Both the position numbers and the translations under genes were made by a program. Below, piece by piece: positions 6,356 through 13,258 of a DNA stretch of 15,024 bases (position 1 is the stretch's first letter; each line of letters starts with the position of its first letter). The DNA comes from RH-AL1 sp964245015 (GTDB taxonomy: Bacteria; Pseudomonadota; Alphaproteobacteria; Rhizobiales; Beijerinckiaceae): assembly GCA_964245015.1 (NCBI GenBank), contig CAXTMA010000081.1, positions 1 to 15,024 of the forward strand. Reading direction: 5' to 3'. The notes under the pieces were generated by a model. It saw nothing but the letters and a program-made list of their open reading frames with translations. It did no database searches and was not told where the DNA came from.

Positions 6356-7105
6356 TCAGAAGTTCATATCAAGTTCACCCAACCTCAATGCCTGCACGAC
6401 GGCGTAAGTCCGCCGCGTCGCGTTGAGCTTGATCTGCGCCCGCGCCAAGATTGTTTTGACGGTCGCCGTTCCGATCGTGAGGATGTCGGCGATCTCGTCA
6501 TTGGTCTTGCCGACAGCAACCCATCGCATCACTTCGCGCTCGCGCGGCGTCAGAGCGACGTGCTGAGCGACTTGTCTCGCCCCCTGCATGTCGGCTCGCG
6601 CGAGCGCTTGGTTGGCGTAGAGACCGACGAGTTCGAGTGCGGAGCGAGCACGAGGCGATAGGTTTGGCTCCCTGCCGCACGCCCCAAAGGCACCGATGCA
6701 GGTACCTTGCGAGAAAACCGGGATCGTGAGGCCATCGGTGGCCCCGAACTCACGCCCTTCCTCGATGAGGTTCCGTTCCGCCTTTGAGGTAAGCCTGCTC
6801 CTGACATCGCTCCATGTCAGCGTGTCGAGCGACTGCCGTAGCGCGGCAATGACGGGATCTCGCCAGAACAAGTCGTTTCGGAAGTAGTGCTCAACATAGT
6901 CTGCTGGCCTCGTGTTGATGTTGATCGCTTCCGCCAAGCCTCCACCTTCGCTCGGTGCCGACCAACTCGTCAGATACGTCAGCCCGTACCAGTCGAGTTC
7001 GGCCAAGGTGAGCCTGACGACCTCCGCGCGGCTGCTCGCTTTGGCTGCCGCGGCGACGAACTCCAGCGTGCGCCGTCCATAGTCGTCCGAGATGCTGTCC
7101 GCCAT
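6356..7105 (-). CDS. LuxR-family acyl-homoserine lactone receptor/regulator
   Basis: This 249-residue transcription factor should bind an acyl-homoserine lactone and then activate or repress target promoters. The N-terminal autoinducer-binding domain (about 10-165) has the conserved D83-P84 in FWRDPVIAAL, W98 in LTWSDV and G125 in GATDGLTIPV. The C-terminal LuxR-type helix-turn-helix (about 183-249) reads LTPREREVMRWVAVGKTNDE and contains the invariant Glu (E191) and Gly (G199). I chose ATG 7105. A GTG at 7120 would add five residues, but the only purine-rich stretch there abuts the codon. The gene is divergent from luxI with about 125 bp between starts, the usual arrangement of a cognate pair, so LuxR probably controls luxI and the downstream genes. 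Confidence 0.92.
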   Translation of the reverse strand: MADSISDDYGRRTLEFVAAAAKASSRAEVVRLTLAELDWYGLTYLTSWSAPSEGGGLAEAININTRPADYVEHYFRNDLFWRDPVIAALRQSLDTLTWSDVRSRLTSKAERNLIEEGREFGATDGLTIPVFSQGTCIGAFGACGREPNLSPRARSALELVGLYANQALARADMQGARQVAQHVALTPREREVMRWVAVGKTNDEIADILTIGTATVKTILARAQIKLNATRRTYAVVQALRLGELDMNF

Positions 7106-7162
7106 GGTCCACCGTTCCACCTTCCAACACGGCGTTAACCGAGCTTACCCAGAGTCAATCAA

Positions 7163-7173
7163 CCACTTGGTGG
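7163..7173. promoter_or_regulatory. weak palindrome, tentative lux-box core
   Basis: The sequence ccacttggtgg (CCAC-TTG-GTGG) is the only obvious short palindrome in the region between luxR and luxI, and lies 58 bp before the luxI start. A lux box is normally an 18-20 bp inverted repeat, but the symmetry here covers only four bases per arm and fails outside. It is offered as a candidate because of position. It does not match a known consensus well. Confidence 0.2.
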
Positions 7174-7230
7174 ACAGACATCGTTCGTCGGGGATCATAG
7201 GTCTCGGCCCACAAGAAGGGGCCGCATCAA

Positions 7231-7869
7231 GTGATCCTAGTTCTCCACGGCAAAGAAAAAGAAGCCCGTCGTGACCTGATGGATGCGATTTTTCGCCTCC
7301 GCTACGAACACTTCGTCGTACGGCGGAAGTGGTCTCTACCATCTCGCGATGGTTGCGACATCGATCAGTACGACACAATCGATGCCGCCTACCTGATCGC
7401 TCTCGATGAAATAGGCGGCCACATTCAGGGCTATGCCCGCCTGAACCCGACGCCGCAGTCTTCCCTGCTCGCTGATCTTTTCCCGCACCTGATCGAGACC
7501 GGCGAAGCACCTCGTGGGCCGACGCTGTACGAGGGCACGCGCTTCGCGTTGTGCTCGGACCTGCGGCGGCAGGACATCGCCAAGCATGTCAGGTCGGAGA
7601 TCTGCGTCGCGGCGGCTGAATGGGTGCTCGCGCAGGGCGGGCGCCAGATCCAGACGGTGGTCGACTTCAGCGCATTCCAGACCTTCGTCGCGATGACGAT
7701 GCACACCCGCCCGCTCGGTCTTCCTCACGACTACGGCGGTGGCCCCCGCGTCCAGGGCGGAGGGCGCTGCATAGCGTTCCGATGGGACCTGACGCCGGCC
7801 CTGCTCGACGATCTGCGGGCCCACGCCGGCCGTGACCGATCCACCGCATCACTCGCAACCGTCCATTGA
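7231..7869 (+). CDS. LuxI-family acyl-homoserine lactone synthase
   Basis: This 212-residue protein makes an acyl-homoserine lactone signal from S-adenosylmethionine and an acyl-ACP or acyl-CoA. All the family's conserved residues are visible at the expected numbers. These are R24, F28 and W34 in FRLRYEHFVVRRKW, D45 and D48 in DIDQYD, and R70 in GYARLNPT. F84 lies in LFPHL, and E101 and R104 in LYEGTRFAL. The GTG start is preceded by agaagggg, and the N-terminal length is right for the family. The acyl chain cannot be read from the sequence. It is divergent from luxR, and its stop is 18 nt before the dioxygenase gene, so the two are probably co-transcribed. The last 15 residues (from about 198) look like a non-conserved tail. 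Confidence 0.95.
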   Translation: MILVLHGKEKEARRDLMDAIFRLRYEHFVVRRKWSLPSRDGCDIDQYDTIDAAYLIALDEIGGHIQGYARLNPTPQSSLLADLFPHLIETGEAPRGPTLYEGTRFALCSDLRRQDIAKHVRSEICVAAAEWVLAQGGRQIQTVVDFSAFQTFVAMTMHTRPLGLPHDYGGGPRVQGGGRCIAFRWDLTPALLDDLRAHAGRDRSTASLATVH

Positions 7870-7887
7870 CCTTTCAGGGAGGCAGAC

Positions 7888-8853
7888 ATGCATAAGCTCA
7901 CCCGCTCCATCACGCCCGACGAGATCGCGTCCTTTCATCTCAACGGCGTCGTCCTGCTGCGCGGCGTTCTGGACCTGCGAACGGTGAACGAGTTGCGCCG
8001 TCATATCGACGATGCCACGGACTCGCTGCATGAGAGCCCAGCCGGTTACGACCTGAACGCGGTCAGGCAGGCTTACGAGGCGAGGGATCGCGACTTCCTC
8101 GACAAGGAAAGCGACCGACAGCATGACGTCGCCGGGATCTGCGATTACATCAGGGCCAGCGGCGAGCCGCTTCTCCTGGAGCAGGCAGCCGAGCGCAACG
8201 GCCGCTTCATGATCGACACGGCAATTGGGGAGCGGATCTCCGGGTTCAAGACGTTCAGCCTTCGAGGTGCCTTGCCGGAGATCGCGGGGGTGTTGCTCGC
8301 GTCTGCCAAGGTGAACTTCCTCGGCGATCAGATCTTCGTCAAGGAACCGGGCTCGCGCGAGAAGACCGCCTATCACCAGGACGCGTCCTACTTCGAAGTC
8401 GAAGGCGACCAGTGCTGCGTGATGTGGGTTCCCGTCGATCCGGTCACGGCCAAGAACGGGGCCATGACCTACGTGCGGGGATCGCACAAGGGTGATCTCT
8501 ATGCCGCCAACGTGTTCATCAGCCGTACGCGGATGCCCGGCGCTGAAGGTGACCTTCTGCCGGACATCGAGGCGCACTCTGAACACTACGACGTCGTCAG
8601 CTTCGACGTGGAGCCGGGCGACATCCTCGTGCACAACTACAAGACGATCCACGGCGCCGGCGGCAACACCAGTCGCTATCAGCCTCGCCGCGCGGCAAGC
8701 CTGCGCTACTGCGGCGACGATATCCGGTTCCGCACGCGTCCCGGCGCGCCTCAGCAGTTTCACCACAAGACCCGCCTCGCGGATGGTGAACCGCTGGCCG
8801 GCCCTGATTTCCCGGTGGTCTGGGAACGTCCTGGAGCGAAGCAGGCAGCCTGA
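7888..8853 (+). CDS. PhyH-family Fe(II)/2-oxoglutarate dioxygenase
   Basis: This 321-residue protein is of the phytanoyl-CoA dioxygenase (PhyH) superfamily, whose members hydroxylate or otherwise oxidise small molecules using Fe(II), O2 and 2-oxoglutarate. The metal-binding facial triad is visible as H163 and D165 in AYHQDASYF and H255 in NYKTIHGAGGN. An arginine about 12 residues later (R267/R268) probably anchors 2-oxoglutarate. The region MWVPVDPVTAKNGAMTYVRG, followed by SH, is typical of the family's core. The ATG has a gggagg Shine-Dalgarno and follows luxI by 18 nt, so it should be quorum-controlled. It is unlikely to act on phytanoyl-CoA; a biosynthetic tailoring role is more likely with a radical SAM gene downstream. 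The substrate is unknown. Confidence 0.9.
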   Translation: MHKLTRSITPDEIASFHLNGVVLLRGVLDLRTVNELRRHIDDATDSLHESPAGYDLNAVRQAYEARDRDFLDKESDRQHDVAGICDYIRASGEPLLLEQAAERNGRFMIDTAIGERISGFKTFSLRGALPEIAGVLLASAKVNFLGDQIFVKEPGSREKTAYHQDASYFEVEGDQCCVMWVPVDPVTAKNGAMTYVRGSHKGDLYAANVFISRTRMPGAEGDLLPDIEAHSEHYDVVSFDVEPGDILVHNYKTIHGAGGNTSRYQPRRAASLRYCGDDIRFRTRPGAPQQFHHKTRLADGEPLAGPDFPVVWERPGAKQAA

Positions 8854-8902
8854 ACTTGGCGCACTTTCGCTTCGGCACTCCAACGCCAAAGAATATGTGC
8901 AC

Positions 8903-9088
8903 ATGCCCATGCAACGTCACGACGAATTGCCAGTAGCGAGCGCGGACGAGGTAAGGGAGTACTTGTTCGACATGCTCGAACAGCTCGCGCGCCTCGCCAA
9001 GAACTTCGGTGAGCACAACATCGCGGCCGTGCTCAGAGCTGTCGTCGAAGACAGGACCGCTGTGCCCCGCAGCGATCGAAGGAACTAG
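8903..9088 (+). CDS. small helical protein between dioxygenase and radical SAM genes
   Basis: A 61-residue protein from ATG 8903 contains EVREYLFDMLEQLARLAKNF, then GEHNIAAVLRAVVED, which form two predicted amphipathic helices. GTG 8897 and ATG 8909 are alternative starts, and none has a strong Shine-Dalgarno. I recall small alphaproteobacterial proteins with this E.LFDMLEQLA..A motif, often beside regulators, but know no function. It lies 49 nt after the dioxygenase and 119 nt before the radical SAM gene on the same strand. A peptide substrate for the radical SAM enzyme is conceivable from position, but the sequence has no cysteine, no leader/core boundary and looks like a folded helical protein, so I favour a regulatory or structural role. 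Confidence 0.6.
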   Translation: MPMQRHDELPVASADEVREYLFDMLEQLARLAKNFGEHNIAAVLRAVVEDRTAVPRSDRRN

Positions 9089-9207
9089 CCGCCTCACGAC
9101 GGAATCGGGCGGCACCGGCAATACCAGCAGATGCTCAAGCTACAGCGCCGGCGCGTGACACCGCCGGCGAACGATCGGCCTTTGCCAAACGCGAGAGGTG
9201 GTCAGCC

Positions 9208-10278
9208 ATGAACATGCACGTACCGGTCAGCAGCGACGAAGCGTTCTGGAGCGCGCTGAGGCGGACTGTCTTCCCGCTGCGTCCGTCGCAGTACGACATG
9301 ACCTCGACCTGCAATCTGACCTGTGAAGGCTGCCTCTACTTCTCGGGCGACGATTACAGCGGACGCATCGATGTCAGGGACCGGTCTCAAATCGACGCCT
9401 TCTTCGCCTCCGAGGCGGCGCGGGGCATCCGGTTCGGCTATTTCGGCGGTGCCGAGCCGTCGCTCGTCATGCCGAAGCTCATCACCGCAGCCGCTCACAT
9501 CCCTTACGGGACCGTGTTCACCAACGGCATCAAGCGCATCAGTGCCGAGATCCCCTACCGCGTCCACGTTTCGCTCTGGGGCCTGCCCGCCCGCAGCCGT
9601 GAACTGCGCGGTGCGGACATCCTGTGCAAGCAGATCGCGAACTACAAGGGTGACCGGCGTGCGGTCTTCGTCGTCACGGTCACGTCCAAGAACATCGATG
9701 AGATCGAGCCGCTTGCCGAGATCTGCGCCGGAGAGGGCATTGCCCTGAGCTTCAACCATTACAGCCCGACCACCAAGTACATCGACTTCATCGAGCAGAA
9801 GGCAGCGGGCGACGAGTACCACCATTCCCACGCCGCCGCCGATGACCTGCGCTTGTCCGCAGACGACCTGGCGCGCTCGCGCGATACGATCACGGCGCTC
9901 ATGAAGAAGCATGGCCGGATGATCATCTATGACGACCATGTCAATCGGCGCGTCCACGATCCAGTCGGCATGCACCCGATTCTGGACGCCTCGGGAGTTG
10001 CGCAGGACTGCGCCGTTCGGTTGACCAACTCGCTGCGGCACTTCAATACTGATCTGTCGTCGAGCACGGCCAAGTGCTGCTCCCCCAATATGGATTGCGC
10101 GGGTTGCAGGCTTTACGCGCACAGCTTCGCGACCCTCCTCTCGCGCGGTACGCGGCAGATGCGTGATCCCGAACAAAGGGCGCGAACGATCAAGCTCTGG
10201 CGGCTCTGGTGCGCGCTGTTTCTGAACCATGAGGCACTACAGGACTGGCACCCGGAAGGTGCGGCCAGGGGCGAATGA
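9208..10278 (+). CDS. radical SAM enzyme of the quorum-sensing block
   Basis: This 356-residue protein has the radical SAM CxxxCxxC motif in TSTCNLTCEGCLYF (C35, C39, C42), which binds the [4Fe-4S] cluster that cleaves S-adenosylmethionine. The next elements of the partial TIM barrel are visible: GYFGGAEPS (GGE-like motif, about 80-85) and YRVHVSLWG (about 117-125). A C-terminal cysteine group (C268, C290, C291, C297, C300) suggests an auxiliary iron-sulfur cluster, as in SPASM-like enzymes, though the spacing is not a clear SPASM match. The gene lies in the same direction as luxI and the dioxygenase, so it probably acts on the same pathway. The substrate, small molecule or peptide, cannot be told. 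Length is normal and the frame is intact. It converges on the HNH remnant 17 bp away. Confidence 0.88.
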   Translation: MNMHVPVSSDEAFWSALRRTVFPLRPSQYDMTSTCNLTCEGCLYFSGDDYSGRIDVRDRSQIDAFFASEAARGIRFGYFGGAEPSLVMPKLITAAAHIPYGTVFTNGIKRISAEIPYRVHVSLWGLPARSRELRGADILCKQIANYKGDRRAVFVVTVTSKNIDEIEPLAEICAGEGIALSFNHYSPTTKYIDFIEQKAAGDEYHHSHAAADDLRLSADDLARSRDTITALMKKHGRMIIYDDHVNRRVHDPVGMHPILDASGVAQDCAVRLTNSLRHFNTDLSSSTAKCCSPNMDCAGCRLYAHSFATLLSRGTRQMRDPEQRARTIKLWRLWCALFLNHEALQDWHPEGAARGE

Positions 10279-10294
10279 TGTCCGCGCACAGGTG

Positions 10295-10719
10295 CTACGG
10301 GGCGATGTAGCGGCGAACCGCTCCGATCCAGTCATCCGCAATGTCCCGCTGCTCCTGCCGCAGCACCTGAGCGGCCTCGCTCGGCAGCAGCGTCCGGTAG
10401 GCGACGCAGGCGCGGCGCTGCATCTCGACCTCCAGCACGTCCTTGAGGTGGTAGTCCGGCGCTGGCTGTGGCCACAGGTTCGCGGCCGCGTTGGTGCCGC
10501 CGATCGCCAGCGGAACGAGGTGGTCCAGCTCGTAGTCATCGGTCGTGACCGCCGGCATGTTGTAATCGTGCAGCACCTTGGCGCGTGTCGCGGCCGTGAC
10601 CCGGCGCCGGCTCCTGGTGGTGCCGTTGCAGATGTCGGACAGGGTGATCTTTGGATCGATGGCGCCGGGCGTCACGAACGGGTTGGGCAGGATCGCACCT
10701 GCCGGCACCGACGTCACGG
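10295..10719 (-). pseudogene. HNH endonuclease, 5' end lost at an IS junction
   Basis: About 141 residues of an HNH-type nuclease remain. The core motif YELDHLVPLAIGGTNAAANL followed by WPQP is the Asp-His and Asn pair of the beta-beta-alpha metal fold. After it come DYHLKDVLEVEMQRRACVAY and IADDWIGAVRRYIAP, which match the C-terminal layout of small, often exported, alphaproteobacterial HNH proteins. The frame continues upstream to 10786, but the first 22 codons are IS-derived sequence, so the native start and any signal peptide are missing. The junction is near 10719. The catalytic part is intact, so a chimeric product is possible if expressed, but no proper start or ribosome-binding site is seen. 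It is convergent with the radical SAM gene. Confidence 0.75.
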
Positions 10720-11412
10720 CACGGCCCGCCACTCCTTCAGCCTCGCCCACAGCCGCTCCACCCTGTTGCGGTTGCTGTAAATCCACGCCGGGCAGGCAAC
10801 CGGCGCCTCATCCCGCCGCGGCGGGATAACGGGCCTGCTGCCCATGTCCCAGATGTGCTCGCGGAACTGGTGGCCGGTGTAGCCGCGGTCCGCCACCACC
10901 CAGCGCGGCACGCCGGGCAAGGCGGCCAGCAGCGGCACGGCATGGGGCAGTTCGTGCGCCTGACCCGGCGCCAAGCGGAACGCCACGGCACGGCCGGCAC
11001 CGTCCGCGATCACGCAGGCCTTGGTTCCATAGCCGCCACGTGAGCGGCCAAGCGCTTCGCGGCGGTCTCGCTCCTTTGGAGATCCCCCTTTCGCCTGGCA
11101 CCCGCAGCCTTCTGGTGGGCGCGGAAGTTGGTGCCGTCGAGGAACACCATCCCGAGTTGTACGCCGCGCTCCTGCACCAGGGCGAGCAGCCGCTCCCAGG
11201 CGCCATGGCGTGCCCACCTGATAAACACCTGCGCCGCACGCCACCACGGCCCGAGCTCGGCCGGGATGGCCCGCCACTTGGCCCCGTCCGTTCCCATGCC
11301 GCCACAAGATGGCCGACACGGTGCGGCGCAGGTCCTGCGGCGCCGTTTTGCCCTTCGGACGGCATGCCTCCACCAGCGGCGCCAACTCCGCCCATTGCGC
11401 GTCCGACAGCAT
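10714..11412 (-). pseudogene. IS5-family (IS427-like) transposase, frameshifted and truncated
   Basis: The N-terminus MLSDAQWAELAPLVEACRPK is typical of IS5/IS427 transposases, with gggagg 5 nt before ATG 11412. The middle (AKWRAIPAELGPWWRAAQVF, VFLDGTNFRAHQKAAGA) lies in another frame. The C-terminal part (ALGRSRGGYGTKACV, VADRGYTG, SNRNRVERLWARLKEWRAV) returns to the first frame. The second switch is at AAAGGGGG (11084-11091, minus strand) and matches the -1 programmed frameshift expected of this group. The first switch is explained by a 4-bp duplication, ACGGACGG at 11284-11291, and is probably a mutation. The protein stops just after RLKEWRAV, where relatives continue for about 30 residues, so the 3' end is deleted. 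It is non-functional. Confidence 0.8.
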
Positions 11413-11479
11413 CACGCCTCCCTTCCAAAGGCAGGCACAACGCCAGCACGCCACATCCGTTCAAGCGACAACACTCGCT
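10719..11479 (-). mobile_element. remnant IS5-family element
   Basis: The span covers the defective transposase plus its upstream region. The lower-coordinate end was deleted together with the HNH gene's start, so no terminal inverted repeat remains there. The other end is uncertain. A change in sequence character near agcgacaacactcgctaa (11464-11481) is the most likely boundary, since ctaa/ttag targets are common for this group. No pair of inverted repeats can be shown. The 110 bp from there to the ATPase gene hold nothing I can identify. Confidence 0.55.
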
Positions 11480-11591
11480 AATCAACGCATTGCGGTTTTT
11501 AGTCAACGCCCTTTATGTGATAGCAACACCCTAACCCGCCATTGGAGGCTGTCTTGCAACCAAAACCCAAGAAGCCTGCCACTCTCGAAGA

Positions 11592-12800
11592 ATGGGCGAT
11601 CCTCGGATTCGAAATTCAGCTCTCTTTGATGGCGCGCCGATCGATGAGGAGGACCTGTTCGCCGGTCGATCTACCGAGGTGAAACGACTTCTCGATGCTG
11701 TTTTTTCGCGCTCAAAACATGTCGTGCTGTTCGGTGAACGAGGAGTAGGGAAAACCTCTCTGACAAATGTATTTTGGAAGCGCTTCAACTCGAATTTGCG
11801 CAGTTTTATCGTTGCTCGTGTGCAAGCCGGTCCTCACGATAACTTTTCTTCTCTTTGGGTAAGAGCTTTGGAAGAACTTAAAGCTTCTGGAATTGCACAA
11901 GGCAAATCGGAGTACGTGAACTTCAACACCGATTTTGAGGGCGTAACGCCTACTATAGTTCGTCGAGAACTGCAAAGGATTGGTCCAAATGCGCTACCGA
12001 TCGTAATCGTAGATGAGTACAATGAGGTAATCAACGAAGATGCAAAGGTTTTGACCGCAAACTTAATTAAAGAATTTTATGATTTCAGCGTCACGACGAC
12101 AATTATTGTCGTTGGCGTAGCGGATAATATAATTGATCTTCTCGGCGATCATCCCTCGGCAGCTCGCGCGTTGATCCAAATCCCCCTGTGTAGGATGTCT
12201 AATGCCGAACTCAAGGAGATAATTCAGAAAAGAGCCAATAGGACGGTAATGTCATTCTCCGGCGACGCCGTATGGACAATCATTACGCTCTCACGAGGAC
12301 TTCCATACTTTACTCAGAATTTATCAAAACATGCGGCTTTGCACGCTATTGATGACCGACGCATCAATGTTACCAATGATGATGTTGAGTCTTCAATGAG
12401 TAGGTTTATTCAAGACTCTGAAGCTATATTCAAGAATGCTTATCGCGACGCGACACGCAGCAACCAAGAAAACTTCTTTCAGCAGTCCTTGCTTGCTTGC
12501 GCACTAGCAAAGACTGATGCCGAAGGTTTCTTCACTGCCAATGATCTGGTGGAGCCGTATAGTGCTATCATGAAAGAGAAGAAACGTATAGCTCATTTTG
12601 AGAAACATCTAAAGCGGTTTTCGACAGCTGACGGCGGCAATATACTCATCAAACGGGGAGGAGATAAACAGCAAACATTCAGGTTTTCCGATCCAATGAT
12701 GCAGCCTTACGTTATCATACGCGGTATTGAATCGAAGATGGTAGATGATGCTGCAAAAGCTACTCTTCTTCAGCGCGAACAGGGATCTTTTGCCATCTAG
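11592..12800 (+). CDS. stand-alone P-loop ATPase, N-terminus probably frameshifted
   Basis: This 402-residue ATP-binding protein has a Walker A motif FGERGVGKTSL (G48-S56) and Walker B LPIVIVDEYNEV (D141, E142), preceded by APIDEEDLFAGR. Its layout is that of single-gene AAA/STAND-like ATPases, with a C-terminal winged-helix-like part near FRFSDPMMQPYV. ATG 11592 has no good ribosome-binding site. A TTG at 11554, with ttggagg 5 nt upstream, opens another frame reading QPKPKKPATLEEWAILGFEI, which resembles the usual N-terminus of this family. The two frames meet near ctctcttt (about 11616-11623), so a 1-bp loss is likely. GC content is clearly lower than in the flanking genes, which suggests recent transfer. 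Function is unknown; such ATPases occur in accessory and defence regions. Confidence 0.8.
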   Translation: MGDPRIRNSALFDGAPIDEEDLFAGRSTEVKRLLDAVFSRSKHVVLFGERGVGKTSLTNVFWKRFNSNLRSFIVARVQAGPHDNFSSLWVRALEELKASGIAQGKSEYVNFNTDFEGVTPTIVRRELQRIGPNALPIVIVDEYNEVINEDAKVLTANLIKEFYDFSVTTTIIVVGVADNIIDLLGDHPSAARALIQIPLCRMSNAELKEIIQKRANRTVMSFSGDAVWTIITLSRGLPYFTQNLSKHAALHAIDDRRINVTNDDVESSMSRFIQDSEAIFKNAYRDATRSNQENFFQQSLLACALAKTDAEGFFTANDLVEPYSAIMKEKKRIAHFEKHLKRFSTADGGNILIKRGGDKQQTFRFSDPMMQPYVIIRGIESKMVDDAAKATLLQREQGSFAI

Positions 12801-13016
12801 ATTTAGCTGTTTTTTTTCGATATCGGCACGTCGACCAGGATCTAGCGCCTTAGCTCGCGCCGCGCCACCCTTCTTCCCCATCGCGACAGCGGCCGGATCT
12901 TTACCATCTTCCACCGGCGCGCCTTCCTCAACCTCGCTCGTGGCGATATGCATCACACGGACGGCGGTGCCGATCACGTCGGCGGGGCGCTTCTGGCCTT
13001 TGGGTCCGGTGGGCAT
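12609..13016 (-). CDS. conserved small basic protein, C-terminus altered by a frameshift
   Basis: From ATG 13016 the protein reads MPTGPKGQKRPADVIGTAVR, then VMHIATSEVEEGAPVEDGKD and AVAMGKKGGAARAKALDPGRR. This matches a small alphaproteobacterial family I recall with RPADVIG, IATGE and a GxKGGxARA motif ending in IAKKAAxxRW. Here the ending is lost: at an A8 tract (12810-12817, minus strand) the frame diverges and runs about 70 codons antisense through the ATPase gene to 12609. With one extra A it would read KKTAKSRWQKIPVRAEEE and stop at 12760, as the family does. So the ancestral gene is probably 12760-13016. Its ATG overlaps the stop of the upstream gene by one base, indicating coupling. 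Function is unknown; the KGG-like motif hints at nucleic-acid binding. Confidence 0.65.
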   Translation of the reverse strand: MPTGPKGQKRPADVIGTAVRVMHIATSEVEEGAPVEDGKDPAAVAMGKKGGAARAKALDPGRRADIEKKQLNLDGKRSLFALKKSSFCSIIYHLRFNTAYDNVRLHHWIGKPECLLFISSPFDEYIAAVSCRKPL

Positions 13017-13258
13017 CAAAAAAGCTTTTCCAAAGCGTCGTCCACGATAGTGTCCCCGCTGCTCGTTCGCACACGAAGATGCGTGGCGTCCGAAGTCAGA
13101 TGACCTCCCGCCCATTCAATACCTGCCTGTTTAGCTTCTAGGTCGGTCTTGGCTCGGTAGGCGTATCTGTCCACCATCTCCAGCTTGCCGTCTTTTAAGA
13201 GATACAGGTCGGCGTGAGCAACAGGTGCGTTGGGGTCGGTTTCTGCGCCTTCGGTCAT
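13016..13258 (-). CDS. small protein, first gene of a two-gene unit
   Basis: This 80-residue protein is taken from ATG 13258, which has aaggagg 4-5 nt upstream; a longer frame to 13327 lacks this support. It contains HADLYLLKDGKLEMVDRYAY, then GIEWAGGHLTSDATHLRVRT, suggesting a small mixed alpha/beta fold. There is no signal peptide or cysteine. The stop TGA overlaps the start of the KGG-type gene (TGATG), so the two are very likely one operon with coupled translation. I do not recognise a family. The pair resembles toxin-antitoxin units in size and overlap, but neither protein matches a toxin I know, so that idea is weak. Confidence 0.65.
   Translation of the reverse strand: MTEGAETDPNAPVAHADLYLLKDGKLEMVDRYAYRAKTDLEAKQAGIEWAGGHLTSDATHLRVRTSSGDTIVDDALEKLF

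Noticed and set aside
7849..8910. 353-residue minus-strand open frame opposite the PhyH gene
   Set aside because: It is a shadow of the dioxygenase. The plus-strand frame has the iron-binding triad, a Shine-Dalgarno and operon context.
9202..10230. 342-residue minus-strand open frame opposite the radical SAM gene
   Set aside because: Shadow frame without motifs, while the plus strand carries CxxxCxxC and GGAEPS.
13016..13258. Toxin-antitoxin pair with the downstream KGG-type gene
   Set aside because: Size and overlap fit, but neither protein shows a recognisable toxin or antitoxin motif, and the second matches a conserved family not known to me as an antitoxin.
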